47,278 nucleotides of DNA from an uncultured Bacilli bacterium (GCA_934162285.1 CAKPHY010000010.1:1-47278), one strand, 5' to 3'. Positions 40,541 to 47,278 are shown, counted from the first letter of the stretch. Translations and numbers: made by a program. The notes: generated by a model not told the origin, from the sequence alone.

Positions 40541-40753
40541 AACTTCAGGAACTTCTTCTTTTATAGCACTTTCAATCCCATCTTTTAAAGTTAAATCAAT
40601 CATTGAACAGTTAGCACAAGCGCCAGATAATCTAATATAAACTTTTTGATCTTCATATTTTATAAATTCAATATTACCGCCTTCATTCATTAAATAAGGA
40701 CGTAATTCATCAATTATTTCTTTAATCTTTACTTCAGCATTATTTTTATCCAT
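40517..40753 (-). CDS. nfu: NifU-like iron-sulfur scaffold (Nfu/YutI)
   Basis: 78 residues, the only clear protein-coding gene on the - strand. It is a single NifU C-terminal domain with the CxxC that holds a [4Fe-4S] cluster (GACANCSM), preceded by LRPYLMNEGGNIEFI and followed by LKDGIESAIKEEVPEV. It delivers Fe-S clusters to target enzymes; the radical SAM enzyme at 18261 and RicT are possible users. The ATG at 40753 was chosen because GGTGAG lies 4 nt upstream. Upstream in-frame TTG and GTG codons are part of that site. Confidence 0.94.
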   Translation of the reverse strand: MDKNNAEVKIKEIIDELRPYLMNEGGNIEFIKYEDQKVYIRLSGACANCSMIDLTLKDGIESAIKEEVPEVLEVINVI

Positions 40754-40769
40754 TTTTCTCACCAAAAAT

Positions 40770-40798
40770 ATTATATAAAAAATAGATTATATAGTAAA
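40770..40798 (-). promoter_or_regulatory. Promoter of nfu
   Basis: On the - strand: TTTACT (40798-40793), a 17-nt spacer and TATAAT (40775-40770). Transcription should begin about at the Shine-Dalgarno, giving a leader of roughly 10 nt. Confidence 0.65.
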
Positions 40799-40821
40799 GT
40801 GAAAAAATTTAAAAAAAGTGT

Positions 40822-40840
40822 TATAATTAATTTGTGGAGG
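40822..40840 (+). promoter_or_regulatory. Compact promoter-RBS module of the S1-domain gene
   Basis: TATAAT at 40822-40827 with an extended TGT, then GGAGG at 40836-40840; ATG at 40846. It is divergent to the nfu promoter. Confidence 0.6.
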
Positions 40841-40845
40841 TTTTT

Positions 40846-41199
40846 ATGACAAAATATAAAAAAGGTAACATTGTCAAAGGAATAGTAACCGGTGTTGAAA
40901 ACTACGGAATATTTGTTGCTTTTGATGAATACTATACAGGTTTAATCCATATATCGGAAATTTCTAGTAAATTTGTCAAAGATCCTAAAGATATTGTCAA
41001 AGTAGGGGACGAAATTGAAGTAGAAATAATTGGTGTTGACGATGGACAGTGCCACTTAAATCTTTCTTTGAAGCGTTTAGAAGGTATTAATAAGAGTTAT
41101 CGCCGTAAGAAAAAAATTATTGAAACCTCATCAGGATTCAGTACTTTGGCCTCAAAATTGCCATTTTGGATTGACGAACAGCTAGAATTATCAAAGTAA
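40846..41199 (+). CDS. S1-domain RNA-binding protein, CvfD/YugI (GSP13) family
   Basis: 117 residues. One S1 domain covers about residues 4-75 (GNIVKGIVTGVENYGIFVAF, GLIHISEIS, VKVGDEIEVEIIGVD, HLNLSLK). The C-terminal tail has GFSTLASKLPFWIDEQLE, matching the GFNTLKDKLxxWI tail of B. subtilis YugI. Members bind RNA or the 30S subunit and act as general stress or post-transcriptional regulators. The ATG at 40846 has GGAGG 5 nt upstream; the in-frame GTG at 40834 is rejected because it overlaps that site. Confidence 0.88.
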   Translation: MTKYKKGNIVKGIVTGVENYGIFVAFDEYYTGLIHISEISSKFVKDPKDIVKVGDEIEVEIIGVDDGQCHLNLSLKRLEGINKSYRRKKKIIETSSGFSTLASKLPFWIDEQLELSK

Positions 41200-41222
41200 T
41201 TTGCAAAAAATTAAAAATTATA

Positions 41223-41251
41223 TTGACAAACAAAAATATAAATGATATATT
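41223..41251 (+). promoter_or_regulatory. Strong promoter of the first tRNA operon
   Basis: A perfect TTGACA (41223-41228), a 17-nt spacer and TATATT (41246-41251) with an extended TG, as expected for a stable RNA operon. Confidence 0.85.
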
Positions 41252-41266
41252 TATAACTGTTTACGG

Positions 41267-41343
41267 GGGAGATTAGCTCAGTTGGTTAGAGCACCTGCCT
41301 TACAAGCAGGGGGTCATAGGTTCGAGTCCTATATCTCCCACCA
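41267..41343 (+). tRNA. tRNA-Val(UAC)
   Basis: A cloverleaf with acceptor GGGAGAT/ATCTCCC, anticodon loop CTTACAA (TAC), T-loop TTCGAGT and encoded CCA. It is the likely substrate of the TrmN6-type enzyme at 5336. Confidence 0.97.
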
Positions 41344-41347
41344 TTTT

Positions 41348-41423
<76 letters not shown>

Positions 41424-41424
41424 T

Positions 41425-41508
41425 GGAGGGATAGCGAAGTGGTCAAACGCGGCAGACTGTAAATCTGTTCTTTCGGGTTCGGTGGTTCAAATCCACCTCC
41501 CTCCACCA
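41425..41508 (+). tRNA. tRNA-Tyr(GUA)
   Basis: Acceptor GGAGGGA/TCCCTCC; anticodon stem-loop with CTGTAAA (GTA); a long variable arm as expected for bacterial tRNA-Tyr; CCA encoded. Confidence 0.96.
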
Positions 41509-41515
41509 CTAAGTT

Positions 41516-41590
41516 TGCCTCGTAGCCAAGTGGTAAGGCACCACACTTTGACTGTGGCACTCGCTAGTTCGAATCTAGCCGAGGCAACCA
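41516..41590 (+). tRNA. tRNA-Gln(UUG)
   Basis: Acceptor TGCCTCG/CGAGGCA; anticodon loop CTTTGAC (TTG); CCA encoded. Confidence 0.96.
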
Positions 41591-41598
41591 GTTATTAT

Positions 41599-41674
41599 GT
41601 CCTGTTAGCTCAGTAGGTAGAGCATTTGACTTTTAATCAAAGGGTCGTGGATTCGAGTTCCGCACAGGACACCA
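41599..41674 (+). tRNA. tRNA-Lys(UUU)
   Basis: Acceptor GTCCTGT/ACAGGAC; anticodon loop CTTTTAA (TTT); CCA encoded. Confidence 0.97.
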
Positions 41675-41681
41675 TTTTTTT

Positions 41682-41770
41682 GCCCGAGTGGCGGAATAGG
41701 TAGACGCACAGGACTTAAAATCCTGCGAGATTCAACCCTCGTGCCGGTTCAAGTCCGGCCTCGGGCACCA
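41682..41770 (+). tRNA. tRNA-Leu(UAA)
   Basis: Acceptor GCCCGAG/CTCGGGC; anticodon loop CTTAAAA (TAA); class II variable arm; CCA encoded. It is the last gene of the first operon. Confidence 0.97.
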
Positions 41771-41777
41771 TTTAATT

Positions 41778-41800
41778 AAGCTTCTTAGGAAGTTTTTTTT
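41778..41800 (+). terminator. Terminator of the first tRNA operon
   Basis: AAGCTTC (41778-41784) pairs with GAAGTTT (41789-41795) around TTAG, with one G-U pair, followed by a run of T. Confidence 0.8.
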
Positions 41801-41819
41801 GTTAAATTTATAAATATAG

Positions 41820-41848
41820 TTGCATAAGTGTTGGGAAAGTGTTACTAT
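41820..41848 (+). promoter_or_regulatory. Promoter of the PrsW-like gene
   Basis: TTGCAT (41820-41825), a 17-nt spacer and TACTAT (41843-41848). GAGGG follows about 10 nt before the ATG at 41866. Confidence 0.55.
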
Positions 41849-41865
41849 AAAACCGAGGGATAAAA

Positions 41866-42657
41866 ATGGAAGTATTTGGAAGTATGCTATTTATTGCTGT
41901 TACCTTGTTGCCAACCTTTCTTTTGTGGATTTATATTAATAAATACGATAAGAATAAAGAACCAACAGCTGTTTTAGTAAAACTGTTCTTCGGAGGAGTT
42001 TTATCAGCTATTGCTACAATAATAATTTCCGGTATAGTAGAAGATTTTATCCCAGGTTTTTCTGATTATGTAGTAAATATTGATGTAGCAGGTTTTTTGT
42101 ATGTTTTTTTTGGTATTGCCTTTATCGAGGAAATATCCAAATTAACTATGATTTATCTTTTTGGTTGGAAAGATAAAAATTTAGACGAAACCTACGACGT
42201 TGCTTTATATTCTATGTTAGTTGCTCTAGGATTTGCAACATTTGAAAATATTTTATATTGCATGGATGGAGATTTTGGAACTGCTCTAATACGTTTATTT
42301 ACTGCTGTTCCTGGTCATGTGATTGATGGTGCTTTTATGGGTTATTTTCTTTACAAAGCTCGTACAACAAAAAGAAGAAAATATTTCTTTCTTGCTTTAA
42401 TAGTTCCTAGTTTGACTCATGCTTTATATGATTTTCTTTGTTATGATGAAACTGATTTAGGATTTTTGCTTTTTATAGTTTTAGTTATTGTCGAGTTCAT
42501 TGTTGCAATTAAATTAATAAAAAATTTATCAAAGAATAATCGCCCATTATTTGAGATAAAATCATCATTTTGCTCTAATTGTGGCAATCCCGTTAATACA
42601 AAATATTGTGTAAAATGCGGAAAAATAAATGAAAATCAAAAAAATGTTGACATTTAA
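41866..42657 (+). CDS. PrsW-like intramembrane protease with a C-terminal zinc ribbon
   Basis: 263 residues, about seven membrane segments. PrsW/CAAX-protease-like motifs are FIEEISKL (EExxK), GFATFENILY (FExxxY), GHVIDGAFMGYF and SLTHALYDF. PrsW in Bacillus cleaves the anti-sigma factor RsiW in response to envelope stress. The last ~25 residues form a CxxC...CxxC zinc ribbon (FCSNCGN, YCVKCGK) after the membrane domain. No anti-sigma gene is nearby. Its tail carries the promoter of the second tRNA operon. Confidence 0.85.
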   Translation: MEVFGSMLFIAVTLLPTFLLWIYINKYDKNKEPTAVLVKLFFGGVLSAIATIIISGIVEDFIPGFSDYVVNIDVAGFLYVFFGIAFIEEISKLTMIYLFGWKDKNLDETYDVALYSMLVALGFATFENILYCMDGDFGTALIRLFTAVPGHVIDGAFMGYFLYKARTTKRRKYFFLALIVPSLTHALYDFLCYDETDLGFLLFIVLVIVEFIVAIKLIKNLSKNNRPLFEIKSSFCSNCGNPVNTKYCVKCGKINENQKNVDI

Positions 42658-42676
42658 TAAAAATGTGTGTTAGAAT
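42647..42676 (+). promoter_or_regulatory. Promoter of the second tRNA operon
   Basis: TTGACA (42647-42652), an 18-nt spacer and TAGAAT (42671-42676) with an extended TGT. The -35 lies inside the PrsW-like coding sequence. Confidence 0.75.
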
Positions 42677-42704
42677 ATATTTGCTATTTGAAAAAGCGAT
42701 GTGT

Positions 42705-42795
42705 GGAGAAATACCCAAGTTCGGTTGAAGGGACCGGTCTTGAAAACCGGGAGGTCGGCGACGGCGCGGGGGTTCGAATCCCTCTTTCTCCGCCA
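42705..42795 (+). tRNA. tRNA-Ser(UGA)
   Basis: Acceptor GGAGAAA/TTTCTCC; anticodon loop CTTGAAA (TGA); long variable arm; CCA encoded. Confidence 0.97.
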
Positions 42796-42809
42796 TTAAT
42801 TTTATTTAT

Positions 42810-42886
<77 letters not shown>

Positions 42887-42889
42887 AAT

Positions 42890-42965
42890 GGTTCCGTGGT
42901 GTAGTGGTTATCACGTCTGCCTGTCACGCAGAAGATCGCCGGTTCGAACCCGGTCGGAACCGCCA
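42890..42965 (+). tRNA. tRNA-Asp(GUC)
   Basis: Acceptor GGTTCCG/CGGAACC; anticodon loop CTGTCAC (GTC); CCA encoded. Confidence 0.97.
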
Positions 42966-42973
42966 TTTTATTT

Positions 42974-43049
<76 letters not shown>

Positions 43050-43058
43050 TTTAAATAT

Positions 43059-43135
43059 GCGCTCATAGCTCAATTGGATAGAGCATTTGACTACGGATCA
43101 AAAGGTTGCGGGTTCAACTCCTACTGGGCGCGCCA
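43059..43135 (+). tRNA. tRNA-Arg(ACG)
   Basis: Anticodon loop CTACGGA (ACG); acceptor GCGCTCA with TGGGCGC (one G-U pair); CCA encoded. A34 is the target of TadA (388-810). Confidence 0.96.
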
Positions 43136-43137
43136 TC

Positions 43138-43214
43138 CGGGAAATAGTTCAATTTGGTAGAGCACCTGGTTTGGGACCAGGGGGTTGCAGGTTCAAATCC
43201 TGTTTTCCCGACCA
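43138..43214 (+). tRNA. tRNA-Pro(UGG)
   Basis: Acceptor CGGGAAA/TTTCCCG; anticodon loop TTTGGGA (TGG); CCA encoded. Last gene of the second operon. Confidence 0.96.
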
Positions 43215-43224
43215 TTATGAAATT

Positions 43225-43247
43225 AAGAGCAGTTTTGCTCTTTTTTT
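43225..43247 (+). terminator. Terminator of the second tRNA operon
   Basis: AAGAGCA (43225-43231) pairs with TGCTCTT (43236-43242) around GTTT, followed by seven T. Confidence 0.9.
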
Positions 43248-43267
43248 GTTTATTTACAATCTATTTC

Positions 43268-43296
43268 TAGACAATTTAAAAAAAATAAACTATAAT
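43268..43296 (+). promoter_or_regulatory. Promoter of ppa
   Basis: TAGACA (43268-43273), a 17-nt spacer and TATAAT (43291-43296); ATG at 43319. Confidence 0.7.
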
Positions 43297-43318
43297 TAAA
43301 CTAAGGATGTGAATATAT

Positions 43319-43816
43319 ATGAATAATAAAGTAGAGGCTGTAATCGAAATACCTTTAAATAGCCGTAATAAATTTGAAATAGATGAAAAAACTAAAAAAA
43401 TAAAATTAGACCGTGTTTTATATAGTGCAATGAGTTATCCTGCCGAATATGGTTTTATTGATGATACCTTATCAGATGATGGCGATCCACTTGATATTTT
43501 AGTGATAACTAACTCGCCAACATTCCCTGGCTGTATTGTTCCAGCTCGTATTTTAGGATATTTAAAAGTTATCGATAATGGTTATGATGATTATAAATTA
43601 ATATCAGTTGTTGATGTAGATCCTAGATTTAGAGAAATTGAATCACTTGAAGATTTATCTCGATTTCGTTTGGAAGAAATTAAAAACTTTTTTGAAAATT
43701 ACAAAAAACTTCAAAATATAAAAGTAGTTGTAGAAGACTACCATGGTAAAGAAGAAGCAATGGAATTATTAGAATATTGTAGAGAAAAATATAAAAACAA
43801 AGGTGCCAATAAATGA
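43319..43816 (+). CDS. ppa: Family I inorganic pyrophosphatase
   Basis: 165 residues; hydrolyses pyrophosphate and pulls biosynthetic reactions forward. The family I signature DDGDPLDILV with the three metal-binding Asp residues, the YPAEYGFIDDT segment and VVDVDPRF are present. Many Bacilli instead use the family II (PpaC) enzyme, so a family I enzyme is a modest lineage clue. It overlaps the next gene by 4 bp. Confidence 0.95.
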   Translation: MNNKVEAVIEIPLNSRNKFEIDEKTKKIKLDRVLYSAMSYPAEYGFIDDTLSDDGDPLDILVITNSPTFPGCIVPARILGYLKVIDNGYDDYKLISVVDVDPRFREIESLEDLSRFRLEEIKNFFENYKKLQNIKVVVEDYHGKEEAMELLEYCREKYKNKGANK

Positions 43817-44934
43817 AACCGATTCGTATTTCGACAATAGGTAAAATTGTATGGTTATTTATTTTTTGTACAATTTTAGTCATAATTGCCTTGATCGTTT
43901 CTTCATTAAAGAAAGAAGAAAATAATTTGCCAATAACTCCTGTATCAGGTGATGAAAAAAAAGTTATAGACTATACATCATCAAAATCCAGTGAAATAGA
44001 TTTTTCTAAATACAATTCTGAAGAAACAACAATTGAATTAAATGAGAGTAAAACTTATACCATTACTGGTGAAAATTCAAAATATAGTTTTGTTGTTAAT
44101 GCTCCTAATAAAGTAGTAAAAATAAACTTAAAAGATTTTTCTACTAATCAAGTTGATGATCTATTTGATTTCCAAGCAGCTAATAAAATCATAATTGAGT
44201 TAACGAATGATAATGAAATTGAATTTATACCTTCTTCTGACGATCTTGAATATAAAAATACTAGTATAATTAATTCCAAAGTTGATATTGAAATTATGGG
44301 AAAAGGAACATTAAAAGTTAATACAAATAATAACTTTATAAGTTCTAACGCTAACATCTCTATAAAAGATTCTACTCTTAATATTTCTAAAGCCAATCAT
44401 GCTTTTAAAGGTAAAAATATTGAAGTCGGTGGCGGTTTAGTATATTTAAAAACTAATTCTATTGGCATTGAAAGTAATGGCAACTTTTATATTCAAGATG
44501 GTAAAACCATTTTAATATCTGAAAATGAAGAATCATTTAAAGCAGATGGTATTTTCTTACTAAATGGTGGTGAAGTATTTTTTGCTAGTTTAAAAGAACA
44601 ACAAAAACCCAATGCTAATTCTACAGCAAAAACAACAATATTTAATTTTGCTGAATTAACTAATAAAATACTAACATTACAAGGTACAGAGAAAATAGTA
44701 TTTATATATGATGGAATAACTCCATATCAACATATTTTATATAGCAATTCTGCCTTAAAAAATAAAGATTATGTTTTATATGGTGGTGGTCGTACTGTTG
44801 GTCAGGCTAAATACTCTTTCTATGATCCAACTGATTATTTTGAAGACATTCAATATACCTGTGAAGAATGGGAAAATGATAACTTTCAATTTGATAAACA
44901 ATTAAATGTTTTTGATGATATCGTAAAGAAATGA
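43813..44934 (+). CDS. Membrane-anchored beta-helix, Cthe_2159-like carbohydrate-binding protein
   Basis: 373 residues. One N-terminal membrane anchor (about 13-32) precedes an extracellular region with regular beta-strand repeats. These include FVVNAPNKVVKINLKDFSTN, NSKVDIEIMGKGTLKVNT, ISIKDSTLNISKANHAFKGKNIEVGGG and IGIESNGNFYIQDGKTILIS. This coil pattern is typical of the Cthe_2159 type of right-handed beta-helix, described as binding acidic polysaccharide. The C-terminal ~100 residues are less repetitive. It likely faces the cell surface. The start is coupled to ppa by a 4-bp overlap; no function beyond binding can be given. Confidence 0.7.
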   Translation: MKPIRISTIGKIVWLFIFCTILVIIALIVSSLKKEENNLPITPVSGDEKKVIDYTSSKSSEIDFSKYNSEETTIELNESKTYTITGENSKYSFVVNAPNKVVKINLKDFSTNQVDDLFDFQAANKIIIELTNDNEIEFIPSSDDLEYKNTSIINSKVDIEIMGKGTLKVNTNNNFISSNANISIKDSTLNISKANHAFKGKNIEVGGGLVYLKTNSIGIESNGNFYIQDGKTILISENEESFKADGIFLLNGGEVFFASLKEQQKPNANSTAKTTIFNFAELTNKILTLQGTEKIVFIYDGITPYQHILYSNSALKNKDYVLYGGGRTVGQAKYSFYDPTDYFEDIQYTCEEWENDNFQFDKQLNVFDDIVKK

Positions 44935-44943
44935 TAACGTATG

Positions 44944-44972
44944 TTGTCTTTTCTTTTTTATTATATTATAAT
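44944..44972 (+). promoter_or_regulatory. Promoter of the rpiB-DUF1146-spoIID-spoIIQ run
   Basis: TTGTCT (44944-44949), a 17-nt spacer and TATAAT (44967-44972). It is flanked by an inverted repeat, CTTTTCTT (44948-44955) and AAGAAAAG (44978-44985). Confidence 0.6.
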
Positions 44973-44996
44973 TAATTAAGAAAAGAGGATGTTACA

Positions 44997-45440
44997 ATGG
45001 AAAAAATATGTATAGCTTCAGATCATCATGGAGTAAAAATGAAAAAAAAGATAATATCTTATTTAACTAAAAAAGGTTACGAAGTAAAAGATTTTGGCCC
45101 AGAAGGTGAAGGCGCAGTTGATTATCCTGATTATGCTTTTAAAGTTGCTAAAGCGATTCAAAACGGCGAATATGACCGTGGAATTCTTATCTGTTTTAGT
45201 GGTATTGGAATGTCTATAGCTTGTAATCGTATAAAAAAGGTAAGATGTGCTCGTGTTCTAAGTGTTGATGATGTTAAATGTACAAGAATAGACAATGATG
45301 CTAATGTTATCGCTTTAAGTTCTAAGACGCCTATCTATACAGTTTATGATATGGTAGATACCTTCTTAAATACGCCATTTTCTACTGAAGAAAGACATGC
45401 TCGTCGAGTAGCATTGATAGATGAAAATAATGAACTTTAA
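44997..45440 (+). CDS. rpiB: Ribose-5-phosphate isomerase B (RpiB/LacAB family)
   Basis: 147 residues, the usual size. IASDHHGVKMK is the N-terminal phosphate site and the catalytic Cys is in ILICFSGIGMSIACNR. NDANVIAL and RHARRV complete the fold. The active-site loop normally reads CGTGIGMSIAANK; here it is CFSGIGMSIACNR, and the SxxxAxxxRxHNDAN segment reads DDVKCTRIDNDAN. The substrate could therefore differ (ribose- or allose-phosphate, or a galactose-6-phosphate-like sugar). It lies ahead of DUF1146 and spoIID and overlaps DUF1146 by 20 bp. Confidence 0.85.
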   Translation: MEKICIASDHHGVKMKKKIISYLTKKGYEVKDFGPEGEGAVDYPDYAFKVAKAIQNGEYDRGILICFSGIGMSIACNRIKKVRCARVLSVDDVKCTRIDNDANVIALSSKTPIYTVYDMVDTFLNTPFSTEERHARRVALIDENNEL

Positions 45441-45624
45441 AGTATATTTATACATTTTGGTATTGATACTAACCATTTGGTCGATGGACTCAATAGATAT
45501 TAATAAATTTTTTAAAAAGAATAAAGTAATGCAGGCGCGCATATTATACTTATTGATTAGCATTATAATTACTTACATAATTACTAATTTCCTTTGGGAT
45601 TTCTATACCATATCTCGAATATAG
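45421..45624 (+). CDS. DUF1146 family membrane protein (YwzB-like)
   Basis: 67 residues with two membrane segments (about 7-22 and 40-58). The order IDINKFFKKNKVMQARILYLLISIIITYIITNFLWDFYTISR matches the DUF1146 pattern (LNIEKLLKKNRxxQARLLYxLLxIAIGxxVxNFFLDYY) of YwzB. ywzB lies between the atp operon and murAA-spoIID-spoIIQ in B. subtilis, and spoIID follows here as well. The start could be 45421 or 45430; neither has a clear RBS. Function unknown. Confidence 0.8.
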   Translation: MKIMNFKVYLYILVLILTIWSMDSIDINKFFKKNKVMQARILYLLISIIITYIITNFLWDFYTISRI

Positions 45625-45632
45625 GAGGAATC

Positions 45633-46547
45633 ATGTTTAAAAAAATCGTGATCATGCTATTATTAATTCTTTTAATACCCTTAACAATAAACTATTATTA
45701 TAGTGAAGAACAAGTAAAAGAGCCTGAAGTCCAATATGAAGAGTACAAGATAAGAGTTAAACAATTAAAAAAAGATCGAATTTTGACTATGGATCTAGAA
45801 GATTATGTTGTAGGAGTATTAGCAGGCGAAATGCCCATAAGCTTTGAAGAAGAAGCTCTTAAAGCCCAAGCAGTAGTAGCCCGAAGCTACGCTTTTAAAA
45901 GAATTGATTCTAAAAAAGATTATGATGTTGTTGACAGTGTTACTAATCAAGTTTATTTAGATGAAGAGACCTTAAAAGAAGCTTGGGGATCGTCATATAA
46001 TAAAAATATTAACAAGTTAAAAAATATTGTTAAAGAAACAGCCCATGAATACGTATTCTATGATGATGAAGTAATCGATGCAATGTTTTTTTCAACAAGC
46101 GTTGGTATGACCGAAAATTCTGAAGAAATATTTCCTCATAAATTACCGTATTTAAGAAGTGTTGTTTCGACATGGGATGAAGTAGCGTCACCTGTTTTTA
46201 AAGAAAAATATACTTACACATTAAAGAAATTTTACACTCTTTTAAATCTTGAATATAATGAAAATTTAAATATTCAAAAAACTAAAGTAACATCTACTGG
46301 TCGTGTAAAAGAAATTAAAATAAATGGTAAACAATATACGGGAACTCAAGTTCAGCAATTACTTAGTTTGCGTTCTAATTATTTTACAATTAATCGTGTT
46401 GGAGATAATGTTACTATCGAAACCAAAGGATATGGTCATGGCGTTGGAATGAGCCAATACGGGGCAAATGGTATGGCTAAAGAAGGATATTCTTACCAAG
46501 AAATAATAAAACACTATTACCAAGATGTAGAAATTAAAAAAAAGTAG
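45633..46547 (+). CDS. spoIID: Stage II sporulation protein D
   Basis: SpoIID (304 residues) is the lytic transglycosylase of the DMP engulfment machine, working with SpoIIP and SpoIIM. It has one N-terminal membrane helix (about 4-20). The catalytic-region motif is LEDYVVGVLAGEMPISFEEEALKAQAVVARSYA, with the Glu of GEMP. The C-terminal signature GYGHGVGMSQYGANGMAKEG follows. The ATG at 45633 was chosen because AGGAGG lies 4-5 nt upstream; an in-frame ATG at 45594 would lie within DUF1146. spoIIQ follows after 44 bp. Confidence 0.95.
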   Translation: MFKKIVIMLLLILLIPLTINYYYSEEQVKEPEVQYEEYKIRVKQLKKDRILTMDLEDYVVGVLAGEMPISFEEEALKAQAVVARSYAFKRIDSKKDYDVVDSVTNQVYLDEETLKEAWGSSYNKNINKLKNIVKETAHEYVFYDDEVIDAMFFSTSVGMTENSEEIFPHKLPYLRSVVSTWDEVASPVFKEKYTYTLKKFYTLLNLEYNENLNIQKTKVTSTGRVKEIKINGKQYTGTQVQQLLSLRSNYFTINRVGDNVTIETKGYGHGVGMSQYGANGMAKEGYSYQEIIKHYYQDVEIKKK

Positions 46548-46591
46548 TATAAAAAAGCATATTTTGACCAAAATTTAAATGAGGTGAAAAT

Positions 46592-47194
46592 ATGCCAAAA
46601 AAATATAGAATAGTGGCTCTTTGTATGTTATTAGTAGTAATAGGTACAGTAGTAGCAATAAAAAGTATTGATAATTATGAAAATCCTAATGATATTGAAA
46701 GAAGTTATCAATACACAGTTGTTCCATCATTATCAACAGATGTTCCCGTAACCGCAACAACTATGAATTTAATCAGACCTTATAAAGACTCAAAAGTTAC
46801 AATTGCGATCGATTACTATGAAGATGAAAAAAATCAAGAAAAATCTATTATAGTAACTGATAATACTTATATGCAAAATGTCGGAGTTCTTTATCAGGCC
46901 GATCAAAAATTTGACGTTTATGCTATTTTAGACGGAACTGTTACTGAAGTTGGTAAAAATGATTTGCTAGGAAATTATTTAAAAATATCTCATGATAACA
47001 ATATTGTTAGTTTATATCAAATATTAGATAAAATAACAGTAAAAAAAGGAGATACTATTAAACAAGGAACAAAAATAGGTGAAAGCACCAAAAATAATAT
47101 CAAAGAAGGTAATTTGATGTTATTTGAATTAACAATAAATAATAAAAATGTTAATCCAGAAAAATATTATGATAAAAGTATTAAAGAAATATAA
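46592..47194 (+). CDS. spoIIQ: SpoIIQ-like forespore membrane protein with degenerate LytM domain
   Basis: 200 residues. One N-terminal membrane helix (about 7-24) is followed by an extracellular LytM/M23-type barrel: DVYAILDGTVTEVGKNDLLGNYLKISHDNN, VSLYQILDKITVKKGDTIKQGTKIGES and NLMLFELTI. The zinc ligands are lost: the HxH position reads LMLFE and the first H...D motif is absent. Such inactive LytM domains form the SpoIIQ-SpoIIIAH channel between forespore and mother cell. B. subtilis has the same order, spoIID-spoIIQ. B. subtilis SpoIIQ is 283 residues, so this one is short. Confidence 0.85.
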   Translation: MPKKYRIVALCMLLVVIGTVVAIKSIDNYENPNDIERSYQYTVVPSLSTDVPVTATTMNLIRPYKDSKVTIAIDYYEDEKNQEKSIIVTDNTYMQNVGVLYQADQKFDVYAILDGTVTEVGKNDLLGNYLKISHDNNIVSLYQILDKITVKKGDTIKQGTKIGESTKNNIKEGNLMLFELTINNKNVNPEKYYDKSIKEI

Positions 47195-47220
47195 CCTGTT
47201 TACCAATGTTATTAACTTAA

Positions 47221-47250
47221 GAGAATAGAAAATGAAAATCTATTCTTTTT
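47221..47250 (+). terminator. Terminator after spoIIQ
   Basis: GAATAG (47223-47228) pairs with CTATTC (47240-47245), extended by A-T and G-U pairs and followed by a T-run. Confidence 0.7.
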
Positions 47251-47256
47251 TAATGT

Positions 47257-47262
47257 TATAAT
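47257..47262 (+). promoter_or_regulatory. Extended -10 box of the next, off-window gene
   Basis: TATAAT preceded by TGT, right at the window end. By Bacillus synteny the next gene could be spoIIID, but nothing of it is visible. Confidence 0.4.
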
Positions 47263-47278
47263 TTTTATAGAATAAAAG

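Overview
The window is a 47 kb, very AT-rich stretch of a Gram-positive chromosome with an intact cell-wall and spore programme (murA, lgt, bofA-, spoVT-, spoIIR-, spoIID-, spoIIQ- and yutH-like genes). Gene order follows the Bacillus subtilis origin region and several other Bacillus blocks, so a member of the Bacillota, probably class Bacilli and possibly an uncultured anaerobe, is the best reading. TGA is used as a stop (for example tatD, dut) and TGG for Trp, so the code is standard and not that of Mycoplasma. Nearly every gene lies on the + strand.

Layout. 1-300: a partition landmark with three parS sites and one Noc-type site, then a short SRP RNA. 388-15159: an origin-proximal block (tadA, dnaX, ybaB, recR, bofA-like, holB, ricT, trmN6, rsmI, pth, mfd, spoVT), a methionine T-box in front of dut-metG, a small membrane peptide, tatD and a 3D-domain protein. 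15237-17671: noc, a DUF1003 protein and a YdcF-like protein. 17672-21189: an accessory island made of broken uvrB and RhuM copies around a three-gene cassette: a short His-rich peptide, a radical SAM/SPASM enzyme and a protein with an ADP-ribosyltransferase-like start. 21190-28585: intact uvrB, lgt, trxB, whiA, a DHH-only gdpP relative, rplI, dnaB. 28593-32343: M23 peptidase, walJ, rlmH, spoIIR, mntP. 32391-36403: fba, murA, rpmE, pssA, psd. 36474-40765: a short-chain dehydrogenase, a compact UvrD-like helicase, a Pro/Gln-rich protein of unknown role, a YutH-like protein and a convergent nfu. 40846-43247: an S1-domain protein and two tRNA operons (12 tRNAs) around a PrsW-like protease. 43319-47278: ppa, a beta-helix-type surface protein, then rpiB-DUF1146-spoIID-spoIIQ.

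The most unusual segment is 17.7-21.2 kb. The peptide / radical SAM / third-gene cassette has the architecture of a ribosomally made, post-translationally modified peptide (RiPP) locus. The putative core carries five H-x-[D/N] triplets, which I do not recognise from a described RiPP class. It sits between partial copies of the uvrB 5' end, which suggests repeated insertion or rearrangement at uvrB. Other points of interest are a Noc protein that lacks the usual N-terminal membrane helix but has a long acidic linker, together with a near-consensus Noc site; a c-di-AMP phosphodiesterase reduced to its catalytic half; and very short 5' leaders, including one predicted leaderless gene.
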